A stretch of DNA of 64,000 nt from positions 112,142 to 176,141 of the forward strand of contig CAVOGX010000009.1 in NCBI GenBank assembly GCA_963695505.1. Reading direction: 5' to 3'. Shown piece by piece: positions 55,685 through 63,494 of the stretch. Positions within the stretch are counted from its first letter, which is position 1. Every line of letters starts with the position of its first letter. The notes beneath the pieces are model-generated. The model worked only from the letters and a program-made list of their open reading frames with translations, had not been told where the DNA came from and searched no databases. A program made the translations under genes and the position numbers. The stretch is from JACSRF01 sp963695505 (GTDB taxonomy: Bacteria > Chloroflexota > Anaerolineae > Promineifilales > Promineifilaceae).

Positions 55685-56893
55685 TTAGCTTCCATCCCAG
55701 CCAGCAATACGGGCCATAAGCACCCAAAAAGCTTTGGCCAAGCGTATTTTGCCCACAGAAACACTGCCAAGATGGCCGCCATCAATTTCTGTGGTGTAAT
55801 GGGGGCAAATTGCCAGTAAGTCCTGGCCATCGTCGGGGTGGTTTTCGGAGCGGTTGCCATTATCGTAGGGAACACCGTCGCGGTTGTCGTAGCATGGGTT
55901 ACCGTTAGGATCATGGGCTAGAATGTCGGCAACATCAAAGAGGGGCTTGTTGTTTGTTATCGCATACTGCCTCATTTGCTGGTTAAAGTCTTGGGAAACG
56001 GCCGTTCCAATTTGTCGCGAGAGGCTAGTAGTCCAATAGATAAAAACTTTATCAGGGTGTGCTGCTTCATATACCGCCAGGTCATACACATCAAAACGGT
56101 CCGTATTATCTACAAAGAAACCACCGGGCTGGTTCACAATGTCTGCGCTTTCTTCGACCGCCAAATAGCTTAGTTGGAAGGAAAGCACATCGTACTGATC
56201 CATGATGGGGGTGGTCATATTGATGAAGCAGTCGACTTTGTCATACCATTGGCTGCATGCTCCTTCCTGCCAAAATGTGTATGCCCAATTATCACGGTTG
56301 TAACCACCGGAGCGGGACCAATTAACGGTAGCCGGGTCCGAAGAGAAAATTGGGTTGGGATGTTCAAATCGACGACAATGGTTGGGGGCAGCCTCATCAC
56401 TCTCAAAAGCCAGGCAGGAAAGGCCGTCGCTAATATTAGCACCGACAGAACGGTCAATATAAATCATGCGCAGGTTCGCTGCGGCCTGCAAATATTCCTC
56501 TGGAATTTGCTCAAAGAGGTCTACAGATGTGTGATCGACGACAATCGCGCCTTCTGCGTGTGGCAAGGGCACGGCCGTTTCTGTTAAAGTTGGTTCCGCT
56601 GCAACATCAGGCGAGGTTGGAGAAGGTCGCGGCGCCGCAGTTTCTGTGGGCAGCGGTTCCGGCATCGAAGTTGGTATATTAGTGGCGGGTGTAGTCGGGG
56701 TCGTGTCAGCAGTCTCTATATCTTCAGTGAGTGCTTGAGGCTGCGGTGTGAGGGTGGCAGTGGTTTCCGTTGACTCAACAGTTGGTGCCCCCGCCCCCTG
56801 CAGGGTCGAAGACCGCTCGCCGCCGCACGCGACTAACAACCCCATAGCGAGGATAAAGACGCTTAATCGTGTGAAAAAAGTAATATTTACCAT
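55685..56893 (-). CDS. Lipoprotein, SGNH-hydrolase-like (paralogue 2)
   Basis: About 402 residues from ATG 56893 (AAGGA upstream; GTG 56905 possible). Lipobox LLVACGG near the N terminus, Thr/Pro/Glu linker to about 115, then the same domain as the downstream paralogue: VDHTSVDLFEQIP, YIDRSVGANISDGL, FIYWTTSLSRQIG, HDPNGNPCYDNRDG and DGGHLGSVSVGKI. Strong conservation of these blocks between the two copies, against variable linkers, marks the likely active site. One copy is a lipoprotein, the other carries a signal anchor. Confidence 0.62.
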   Translation of the reverse strand: MVNITFFTRLSVFILAMGLLVACGGERSSTLQGAGAPTVESTETTATLTPQPQALTEDIETADTTPTTPATNIPTSMPEPLPTETAAPRPSPTSPDVAAEPTLTETAVPLPHAEGAIVVDHTSVDLFEQIPEEYLQAAANLRMIYIDRSVGANISDGLSCLAFESDEAAPNHCRRFEHPNPIFSSDPATVNWSRSGGYNRDNWAYTFWQEGACSQWYDKVDCFINMTTPIMDQYDVLSFQLSYLAVEESADIVNQPGGFFVDNTDRFDVYDLAVYEAAHPDKVFIYWTTSLSRQIGTAVSQDFNQQMRQYAITNNKPLFDVADILAHDPNGNPCYDNRDGVPYDNGNRSENHPDDGQDLLAICPHYTTEIDGGHLGSVSVGKIRLAKAFWVLMARIAGWDGS

Positions 56894-57221
56894 ATAATCC
56901 TTCACGCTTTTTCATAGTTTTCGCTTATAGCATAATTAAGCCCTCAATAAAATCAATATTTATTCCTATTTACACATCATCAAAAACGGAGATTCTCAAA
57001 GATTCCAGAGTGGTACTGCATATGAAGGATCAATGAGAATGTAATAGCTATCACAAATTTTGGAAGTTTTAAATGCAAAACTGACCCTAACCACAATGCA
57101 TCAGTCACGTCACCTAGCAAAGTTAAGCAACCCGAAAAAGCAATTTGCGTAATGGGAAAAAAGACAAAAAGGTGGCTGCCGCTACTGTGTAGCAGTCACT
57201 TATCTTGTAAACAGGAAGGAC
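56894..57221. other. AT-rich divergent intergenic region
   Basis: 328 bases between the lipoprotein gene and the ABC-2 operon. No gene, palindrome or large repeat is seen. A weak hairpin (GCTAC-TGT-GTAGC) lies near 57187-57199, just upstream of the RBS AGGAAGGA of the ABC gene. Confidence 0.4.
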
Positions 57222-58134
57222 ATGATGACATCAGATAACAGAGAACCAACAATAGTTGTCAAATCTGTCAGGAAAAGTTTTGGAAATGTGCATGCTGTCC
57301 AAGACGTTTCTTTCGAAGTTTACCCCGGTGAAATCTTTGGATTGTTAGGTCCAAATGGCGCAGGGAAAACAACCACCATTCGCATGATGCTGGACATATT
57401 CAGACCTGATGGTGGTGAAACAACCATTTTCGGGGGGCCCCTCACCGAGGATACCAAGCACCGCATTGGCTATATGCCTGAGGATCGCGGTCTTTACAAA
57501 GATTTAAAGCTGGAACCCACCCTTGTTTTTTTGGCCACGCTTAAAGGGATGGATGCTGGGGATGCACGCCAGCGCCTGGCTGATTGGTTGAAACGCCTGG
57601 ACCTTTATGAGCATCGTGAAAAGAAAATTCAGGAATTAAGCAAGGGCATGCAACAAAAGGCCCAGCTCATTGCCACATTATTGCATGACCCCGACATCAT
57701 CATTGTAGATGAACCTTTCTCTGGCTTGGACCCGGTGAATACCCGATTGGCAAAAGATATCATTGAGGAGCAGCGGCAGGCGGGCAAGACCATTATCATG
57801 TCTACCCACCAGATGTATCAGGTGGAAGCACTTTGCCAGCGAATTGTTCTTATAAATAACGGCCGTACTGTCCTCTATGGACAGGTTGAAGATATTAAGC
57901 GTAACTTTGCCGGTAACGCGATTGAGCTTGAAGGACAGGGTAGTTTTACTAGATATCCCCGGTGTACTGGAAGTACGCAGCGAGAATGGCACATACCACC
58001 TGGCCTTGGACATTGGCACAGACCCTCAATCTGTTTTTCGCATTTTAGCAAACCGTCCAGACATCAAAATTGAACGCTTTGAAATTGCCGAGCCATCTTT
58101 GGACGACATCTTCGTTACCGTTGTAAAGGGCTAA
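57222..58134 (+). CDS. ABC transporter ATPase of an ABC-2 type exporter, frameshifted
   Basis: ATP-binding subunit, about 303 residues after removing one base near 57940. The ATPase core is complete before the shift: Walker A GPNGAGKTT, signature ELSKGMQQK, Walker B IIIVDEPFSGLD, H-loop STHQMYQVE. The shift joins IELEGQ to VVLLDIPGVLEVRSENG, and the restored C terminus ends ERFEIAEPSLDDIFVTVVKG, typical of NatA-like subunits. The shift is +1, next to a GGG. The next two genes encode the permeases. Confidence 0.88.
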
Positions 58135-58160
58135 AAGAAAACTATAACAAGGAGTTCATT

Positions 58161-59366
58161 ATGCGCAGCTTCTGGCTCATGGCCAAACATGAATACCGCA
58201 AAATGGTCGGCAAGCGCAGCTTTTTACTGGGGACCTTAGGCATTCCTTTCCTCATCGTCGTCGTTACTGGCCTGGGCATCTTTGTCTCTTTACGTGGCGA
58301 AGATGACCGTCCATTAGGTTATGTTGATTATTCTGGCGTATTGGCTGACGCTGTGAGGCCCCCGCTGGAAGTAAATGAAGAAATGGTCGAAATGCGCGCC
58401 TTTTCCAGCGAAACGGCTGCACAGCAAGCATTGGAAGCAGGTGACATTCAAGCCTACAACGTGCTGAGAGAAGATTACCTGCAAACCCGCGAAGTGTACC
58501 TGTTTTACTGGGAAGAAGCCCCGTCCAGCGAAGTCGCCAGAGATTTCAGCGATTTCATTCGCGCCAACCTGGCTATACGGCATCCGGCCGAACAACAGAT
58601 GCTGCTGCTCGAAGGCCCCCGCCTGACGGTCCGTTCGCTGGATGGCAACCGGGAGATAGATAGCAGCAACCCGGTCAACTTCATCCTTCCCTTTGTGGGC
58701 GCGTTTCTCTTCGTCTTCGTGGTGATGGGTTCAGCGGGCTACCTGCTGCAAGTCGTCACCGACGAGAAGGAAAACCGCACCATGGAAGTGATGATCACCT
58801 CCATCACTCCGCTGCAAATGATTGGCGGCAAAGCCATCGGCTTAATGGCCGTATCCCTCACCCAACTGTTAATCTGGCTGGCTGTTGGCGTTGTGGCGGT
58901 AATGATTGGTGCAGCCTATATTCCGCAACTGCAAGCCATCAGCATACCCTGGTCATTCTTGGTTATAGTGGCTTTCTTCTTTCTGCCTTCCTATGCGCTC
59001 ATTGCGGGACTGATGACAGCCATTGGCGGCGCCGTTACCGAATTGCAGCAAGGGCAGCAGATTGCCGGCATATTAAATTTGCTGTTTATGGCCCCATTTT
59101 TCTTCATTGCTTTCTTCATTACAAACCCTAACAGCCCAATTTTGGTTGGGCTGACCCTATTCCCCACGACGGCATTCATTACCGTCATGATGCGTTGGGC
59201 TATGAGTGTAGTGCCTATGTGGCAGGTCGTCCTGAGCTGGTTGATCCTGATAGGAACGGCCGTTCTCAGCGTTATTGCCTCCGCCCGCATCTTCCGTGTA
59301 GGCATGCTCCGCTATGGCCAGGGGTTAAAACTACGCGGCGTTTGGGCAGCCATACGCAGCCGATAA
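58161..59366 (+). CDS. ABC-2 family permease (NatB-like), first
   Basis: 401 residues. One N-terminal span, a large extracytoplasmic domain (about 45-185), then five or six spans with the family signature DEKENRTMEVMITS before TM3. 26 bases after the ATPase gene, ATG 58161 with AAGGAG upstream. Exports an unknown substrate (sodium, drug or lipid in relatives). Confidence 0.85.
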   Translation: MRSFWLMAKHEYRKMVGKRSFLLGTLGIPFLIVVVTGLGIFVSLRGEDDRPLGYVDYSGVLADAVRPPLEVNEEMVEMRAFSSETAAQQALEAGDIQAYNVLREDYLQTREVYLFYWEEAPSSEVARDFSDFIRANLAIRHPAEQQMLLLEGPRLTVRSLDGNREIDSSNPVNFILPFVGAFLFVFVVMGSAGYLLQVVTDEKENRTMEVMITSITPLQMIGGKAIGLMAVSLTQLLIWLAVGVVAVMIGAAYIPQLQAISIPWSFLVIVAFFFLPSYALIAGLMTAIGGAVTELQQGQQIAGILNLLFMAPFFFIAFFITNPNSPILVGLTLFPTTAFITVMMRWAMSVVPMWQVVLSWLILIGTAVLSVIASARIFRVGMLRYGQGLKLRGVWAAIRSR

Positions 59367-59419
59367 TTTGTAAACCAGCACTATTCACCGCTTGTCGTTC
59401 TCTTCATGGAGTCATGCAC

Positions 59420-60667
59420 ATGCGTAACATTCTTCTCGTACTCAAACACGAATTTCTCACCACTATTCGAAAGCCTTCCTTTTGGGTTACCACATTCCTG
59501 CTGCCTGGCATCATCATTTTGCTCAACGTTGGCACGCAAGTTGTTACACAAGATGCCTTCGAAGAATCCGAGCCAGCTCTTATTCCAGGTTTAGACGTCG
59601 GCCAGGCACAGCATCCTGCCATTATTGGCTACGTAGATCAGGCCGGTCTAATAACTAACCTCCCCTCCAGCATTCAACCCGGTCTTCTGCAACCCTTTGC
59701 TACTGAAGAGATTGCTAATCAGGCTCTCAAAGCCGGCGTCATTGAACAATATTACGTTGTTCCCGAAAACTTTCTGGATACCAGCCAGATTTACCAGGTT
59801 AGCAGCGAATTCACGCCTTTTAACGTCAATTCCGAGAATATTTTCAACTTTGTCATCAGCTACGCCCTCACGGGTGACGAAAGTGAAGCATTGGTCTACA
59901 CAGATCCCACCTTCAGCGTATTCCCAGAAAAAATGGCCCCGCAAGAAGTTGAAGAAGCTGGTGCAGAAAGTCCCTTGACCTTTTTTGTACCTTTTGCGGT
60001 CATGTTCATTTTCTTCTTTCTCATCACCATGAGCAGTGGGTTTATGCTGCAAAGCGTGTCGCGGGAGAAGGAAAACCGCACGGCCGAAATTTTACTTGTA
60101 AGCCTGCGCCCACGGGAACTGATGTTGGGTAAAGTGCTGGGGTTGAGCCTTATCGCCATTTTGCAGTTGGCTTTTTGGTTCGGAGGGGGCTTGTTGGCCT
60201 TAGACCGGGCACGAGAGATGTTAGAAATGGCCGCAAACTTTGCTCTGCCTGATGGATTTATTGTCTGGGGTATCGGGTTTTTTGTCTTGGGTTTTTTGCT
60301 TTATGCCTCAATGATGGGCGCTGTAGGTGCCCTGGCGCCCAATGCCCGCGAAGGTGGGCAGTTTACCTTTGTCATCTTGCTGCCACTGCTGATTCCACTG
60401 TGGATGAACTTCGCTTTTATTGAGTCACCAAATGGCACACTGGCTACAGTCTTGAGTCTTTTCCCGCTGACCGCTCCCGTTGCCATGATGACGCGTATGG
60501 TAGCCACGACGGTACCTTTGTGGCAATTGTTTGTCAGCCTGGGTGGCTTGGCTTTGGTAACCTATGCTCTAGTTCTGGTGGCGGCACGCTTTTTCCGCGC
60601 TGACACATTACTTTCGGATACAGCTTTGAACTGGCGGCGGATGTTTGCGGCCTTCCGCAGCCGATAA
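59420..60667 (+). CDS. ABC-2 family permease (NatB-like), second
   Basis: 415 residues, same topology as the previous gene: N-terminal span, extracytoplasmic domain, then the SREKENRTAEILLVSLRP motif and C-terminal spans. I choose ATG 59420, which has GGAG eight bases upstream; ATG 59414 is too close to it. The two permeases probably form a heterodimer with the ATPase. Confidence 0.85.
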   Translation: MRNILLVLKHEFLTTIRKPSFWVTTFLLPGIIILLNVGTQVVTQDAFEESEPALIPGLDVGQAQHPAIIGYVDQAGLITNLPSSIQPGLLQPFATEEIANQALKAGVIEQYYVVPENFLDTSQIYQVSSEFTPFNVNSENIFNFVISYALTGDESEALVYTDPTFSVFPEKMAPQEVEEAGAESPLTFFVPFAVMFIFFFLITMSSGFMLQSVSREKENRTAEILLVSLRPRELMLGKVLGLSLIAILQLAFWFGGGLLALDRAREMLEMAANFALPDGFIVWGIGFFVLGFLLYASMMGAVGALAPNAREGGQFTFVILLPLLIPLWMNFAFIESPNGTLATVLSLFPLTAPVAMMTRMVATTVPLWQLFVSLGGLALVTYALVLVAARFFRADTLLSDTALNWRRMFAAFRSR

Positions 60668-60703
60668 TCGCAACTGGACTTACCTGGCTAAAGATAAAAA
60701 AAC

Positions 60704-60733
60704 GGCCGTTTCGTCAGGAAACGGCCATTTTAT
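60704..60733. terminator. Hairpin between converging genes, made from two palindrome copies
   Basis: GGCCGTTTC (60704-60712) pairs with GAAACGGCC (60718-60726), then ATTTTATC. The left arm is an AACGGCCGTT copy. It lies between the permease stop (60667) and the stop of the minus-strand WXG100-like gene (60758). An A-run precedes the stem, so it could stop transcription in both directions. Confidence 0.65.
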
Positions 60734-60757
60734 CATTAAGTCCCACACACAAGTATA

Positions 60758-61615
60758 TCAATCATTTTTTTTCTCTCCCCGCTTTTTGCCAAGCTTTTTT
60801 GCCGTACCGGTAACATCATCAGCCGCTAATTTAGCCGCACCGGCACCAGCACCTGCAGCGCCAACCGCTGCTGCTGCGGCGGCTCCCTTTGCCGCGGTTG
60901 AAGCCGTACTGCTGGCAGCTTCAGAAGCTGCTGCTCCTTGTTGTGCGGCTGCGCCCGCTACGCCACTGGCGCTTCCTGAGGTTCCACCTCCAGCAGGTAC
61001 GTCTCGACCGCCAAACGCCGTGCCCTGTCCGCCAGAAACGCCCGCAGCTGCCCTGGCGCCACTTGCAGCAGCTCCACTGGCCACACCTTGCCCTTGAGAC
61101 CCAACGGCCACACCCTGGTTACCTGCTCCGTAACGCGCCTCGCCACTGCCTGCAGCGCCGCTACTCCCAGTGCTTCCGCCACTGCCACCAGACAAGCCAG
61201 CACCGCCAGTTGAGCCCCCACCCGCCGGCCCGCCGGATGCACCTGGAGCAGTCCCCCCAGCGCCACCAGTGGCTGCTGCCGCTCCGGCGGCGCTGCCAGC
61301 AGCGCCTTGTGGTTCGGTTTGGATGGTGTTTGCTGCTTCTTCTTCAGCTACTTGAAGCATGTCCAAAATTTGGCGGGTGACGTAGTTTCCTTCGGTTAAG
61401 GCGTTGCTAAGACGCTGGAGAGCAGGCATGATCTGCTCGTCCATCTCGGCATAAAACGCCTCTGAACCCATACCAATCCACCCGCCACCTCTTAAATTTT
61501 CTAGCCGCTGCTGCACCATTTGGCGCAGTTGGTCATTGTCTTGGGCTTGCTGATCAAATCGCCGCGCAATATCTTCTAAATCTTCAAATTGTGCCTGGAA
61601 AATTGTTTCACTCAT
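60758..61615 (-). CDS. WXG100-like protein with Ala/Gly-rich tail
   Basis: 285 residues. The first 95 residues look like a WXG100 (ESAT-6-like) helical hairpin: LEDIARRFDQQAQDNDQLRQMVQQRLENLRGGGWIGMGSEAFYAEM, with W-x-G (WIG) in the turn and a second long helix after it. A tail of about 140 residues is almost only Gly, Ala, Ser and Thr, and the end is basic (KKLGKKRGEKKND). ATG 61615 is the likely start. Such proteins are often secreted by type VII systems; no other T7SS gene is in the window. Confidence 0.7.
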   Translation of the reverse strand: MSETIFQAQFEDLEDIARRFDQQAQDNDQLRQMVQQRLENLRGGGWIGMGSEAFYAEMDEQIMPALQRLSNALTEGNYVTRQILDMLQVAEEEAANTIQTEPQGAAGSAAGAAAATGGAGGTAPGASGGPAGGGSTGGAGLSGGSGGSTGSSGAAGSGEARYGAGNQGVAVGSQGQGVASGAAASGARAAAGVSGGQGTAFGGRDVPAGGGTSGSASGVAGAAAQQGAAASEAASSTASTAAKGAAAAAAVGAAGAGAGAAKLAADDVTGTAKKLGKKRGEKKND

Positions 61616-61695
61616 GCTGTTGCCTCCGCACACCACCTGTTTTATGCCTTTTCGACAGTCTAATATTTCCCGCCAGCAAAAGCAAGCAAGAAAAG

Positions 61696-61724
61696 TGCAC
61701 AAGAAGTGTATTCCATGTTATAAT
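61696..61724 (+). promoter_or_regulatory. Putative extended -10 promoter for the HhH gene
   Basis: TGCACA at 61696-61701, 17-base spacer, TG-T-TATAAT with TATAAT at 61719-61724. A perfect 7-bp hairpin GGTTTGC-AGG-GCAAACC (61746-61762) follows in the 5' leader, upstream of the RBS. Confidence 0.45.
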
Positions 61725-61790
61725 GCAGTGCGTCATAGCACTACGGGTTTGCAGGGCAAACCTGTGGGCATCAATAAAATGGAGGTAAAC

Positions 61791-62126
61791 ATGCTGCGCG
61801 AAATTGTAAAACCTGGAAATGTCGTTAAGCTGTTGGCAGGCCTATCGCACATGTTTTTTGAGCGAATCAAGGGCAATGGTCATGTAAATGGTCATGAAGA
61901 ACATGTAAATGGTCATGAAGAAATGGTAACGGCCGTTACCCCCGATGATTTCACTTTAATCAACGGCATTGGCCCCACTTTTGCTAAACGCCTGCAAAGC
62001 GCAGGCATCTGCACCTTTGCCGACCTGGCCGCGAGTACGCCCGCACAAATTCGGGAAGCCGCAAAAGTAGCCGAATGGCAAGCAGATCCTGCAGAATGGA
62101 TTGCTCAGGCTAAAACCAAATTGTAG
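61791..62126 (+). CDS. Helix-hairpin-helix domain protein
   Basis: 111 residues from ATG 61791 (GGAGG upstream). The C-terminal 65 residues form an HhH-type domain: DDFTLINGIGPTFAKRLQSAGICTFADLA. In between, a heptad HVNGHEE is duplicated by a 21-bp tandem repeat (61881-61922). HhH domains of this type occur in DNA-binding and scaffold proteins; here the role is unknown. Divergent from the WXG100-like gene. Confidence 0.75.
   Translation: MLREIVKPGNVVKLLAGLSHMFFERIKGNGHVNGHEEHVNGHEEMVTAVTPDDFTLINGIGPTFAKRLQSAGICTFADLAASTPAQIREAAKVAEWQADPAEWIAQAKTKL
61881..61922. repeat. Two tandem copies of a 21-bp repeat
   Basis: CATGTAAATGGTCATGAAGAA twice, perfect, in frame, coding HVNGHEE twice in the HhH protein. 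Confidence 0.85.
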
Positions 62127-62145
62127 GGAAGAACGCCGGGCCATT

Positions 62146-62649
62146 TTATTCTGGAATGTAAACGGCCGTTTCCATCCTGCCCACAAACTGGGGTAAGTCT
62201 TTGTGTCCAAGCTGCTGACGCACCGCATGGGCTTCCCCCGTATGAAACCAGTAATGGTAAATGGTACGCAGCAGCATCGTGCCCACATTCTCTTTGGCTG
62301 GTTGGTCATCTAAGCTGAAGTAAGTTTGCAACACATCGGTAGATAACGTCTTCAAGTAGTCATCTGCTGCCTTTGTAATATTCTCCCAGGCGTGCCACAT
62401 CTCCACAAGAGGAGGGGTGCTGGCAGGGCGACCAAAACCTACCAGAGTGTAAAGTTCTGGGAAAGGCAGCTCCCCCTGAGCCAACTTGACCCAATACCAC
62501 TGCTCCTGAGTCGCCAAATGGCCAATCATCCAGCTAATGCAATTCATTGGCATAATGCGCTGCCGCGCATCAGTATCCGAGATGCCTTCCAGGCAGCGGG
62601 CAAATTCGCTGCGCGCAAACCAAAGCTGCAATACGAGAGGATGCGTCAC
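62146..62649 (-). CDS. DinB-family (DinB_2-like) protein
   Basis: 167 residues, four-helix bundle. Metal-site His candidates are in ISWMIGHLATQEQWYW and in the C-terminal IYHYWFHTGEAHAVRQ. I take the GTG at 62649 (AAGGAGGT four bases upstream) over the longer frame beginning at 62691. DinB-like proteins include thiol transferases; no specific function can be given. Confidence 0.75.
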   Translation of the reverse strand: MTHPLVLQLWFARSEFARCLEGISDTDARQRIMPMNCISWMIGHLATQEQWYWVKLAQGELPFPELYTLVGFGRPASTPPLVEMWHAWENITKAADDYLKTLSTDVLQTYFSLDDQPAKENVGTMLLRTIYHYWFHTGEAHAVRQQLGHKDLPQFVGRMETAVYIPE

Positions 62650-62803
62650 GTTGACCTCCTTAAATTTGTGAATCTTTCCCAAAAAAGTCATGGTATACTG
62701 TATACGTCTGTACCTCCATCATAGCAGAAACCTATGAGAAGGATTGGTTAATTTTTCGTCGTAGGCAAAAATGCCGCAAAATGACTTTAGTTAACGGGGG
62801 AAG

Positions 62804-63490
62804 ATGATGAAATCGCTTAAACATCTTTTCAATCAACCACAAAAACCTCAAAAGAAGGGTGAGTCGGACTCCCCGCCATACATGCATGGGACGCTGCAAT
62901 TCTTGCAAAGTGAAAACGTGCGCCTCAAAGAAGAGGTGGAAGAATTGCAGGAAGAAGTTGTCAGTCTGCGTCTAAAATTAAGGGCCTTGCGTACACTGCA
63001 AGAGGCCTCTATGAACATTACATCGCACACGAACGTCATTTCCCTGCTTGGCCGGGTTTTACAGTCTGCACTGCTGAGCATAGGCGCCAGTGACGGATCG
63101 CTGATGCTGGTCGATGATGAAAACAAAGAGCTGGTATTTGCCGTTGTCCACGGCCAGGTAAAAAACAGCCTAGTGGGACACCGCATCCCCTTGGGTACAG
63201 GCATTGCTGGCTGGGTCGCCTTGAACAAGGAACCATTAGTCATTGAGGACGCGCAGCGTGACCATCGATTTTCCTCAGAGGTGGACCAATCTTTCCGTTT
63301 TCAAACACGCTCGATGGTTTGCGTACCGGTGTTAGACGACGAGCGGGTTATGGGCGTTTTGCAGGCTATCAATAAATTTGAGGAACGGCCGTTCAACCAA
63401 TCTGACCTGGCAACTATGTGCGTGGCGGCCCAACTGGCCACAACAGCCATAGCCCGGGCAGAAATGGTAGCCGCCACACAAGACTCCTAA
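62804..63490 (+). CDS. GAF-domain protein with coiled coil
   Basis: 228 residues. A coiled-coil segment (ENVRLKEEVEELQEEVVSLRLKLRAL, about 37-65) is followed by a GAF domain (80-220) with SDGSLMLVDDENKELVF, GTGIAGWVALNKEPLVI and SMVCVPVLDDERVMGVLQAINK. No output domain is present, so it probably signals through a partner. GGGGAAG lies just before ATG 62804. It is followed by a radical SAM gene after 4 bases. Confidence 0.85.
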   Translation: MMKSLKHLFNQPQKPQKKGESDSPPYMHGTLQFLQSENVRLKEEVEELQEEVVSLRLKLRALRTLQEASMNITSHTNVISLLGRVLQSALLSIGASDGSLMLVDDENKELVFAVVHGQVKNSLVGHRIPLGTGIAGWVALNKEPLVIEDAQRDHRFSSEVDQSFRFQTRSMVCVPVLDDERVMGVLQAINKFEERPFNQSDLATMCVAAQLATTAIARAEMVAATQDS

Positions 63491-63494
63491 TCTC

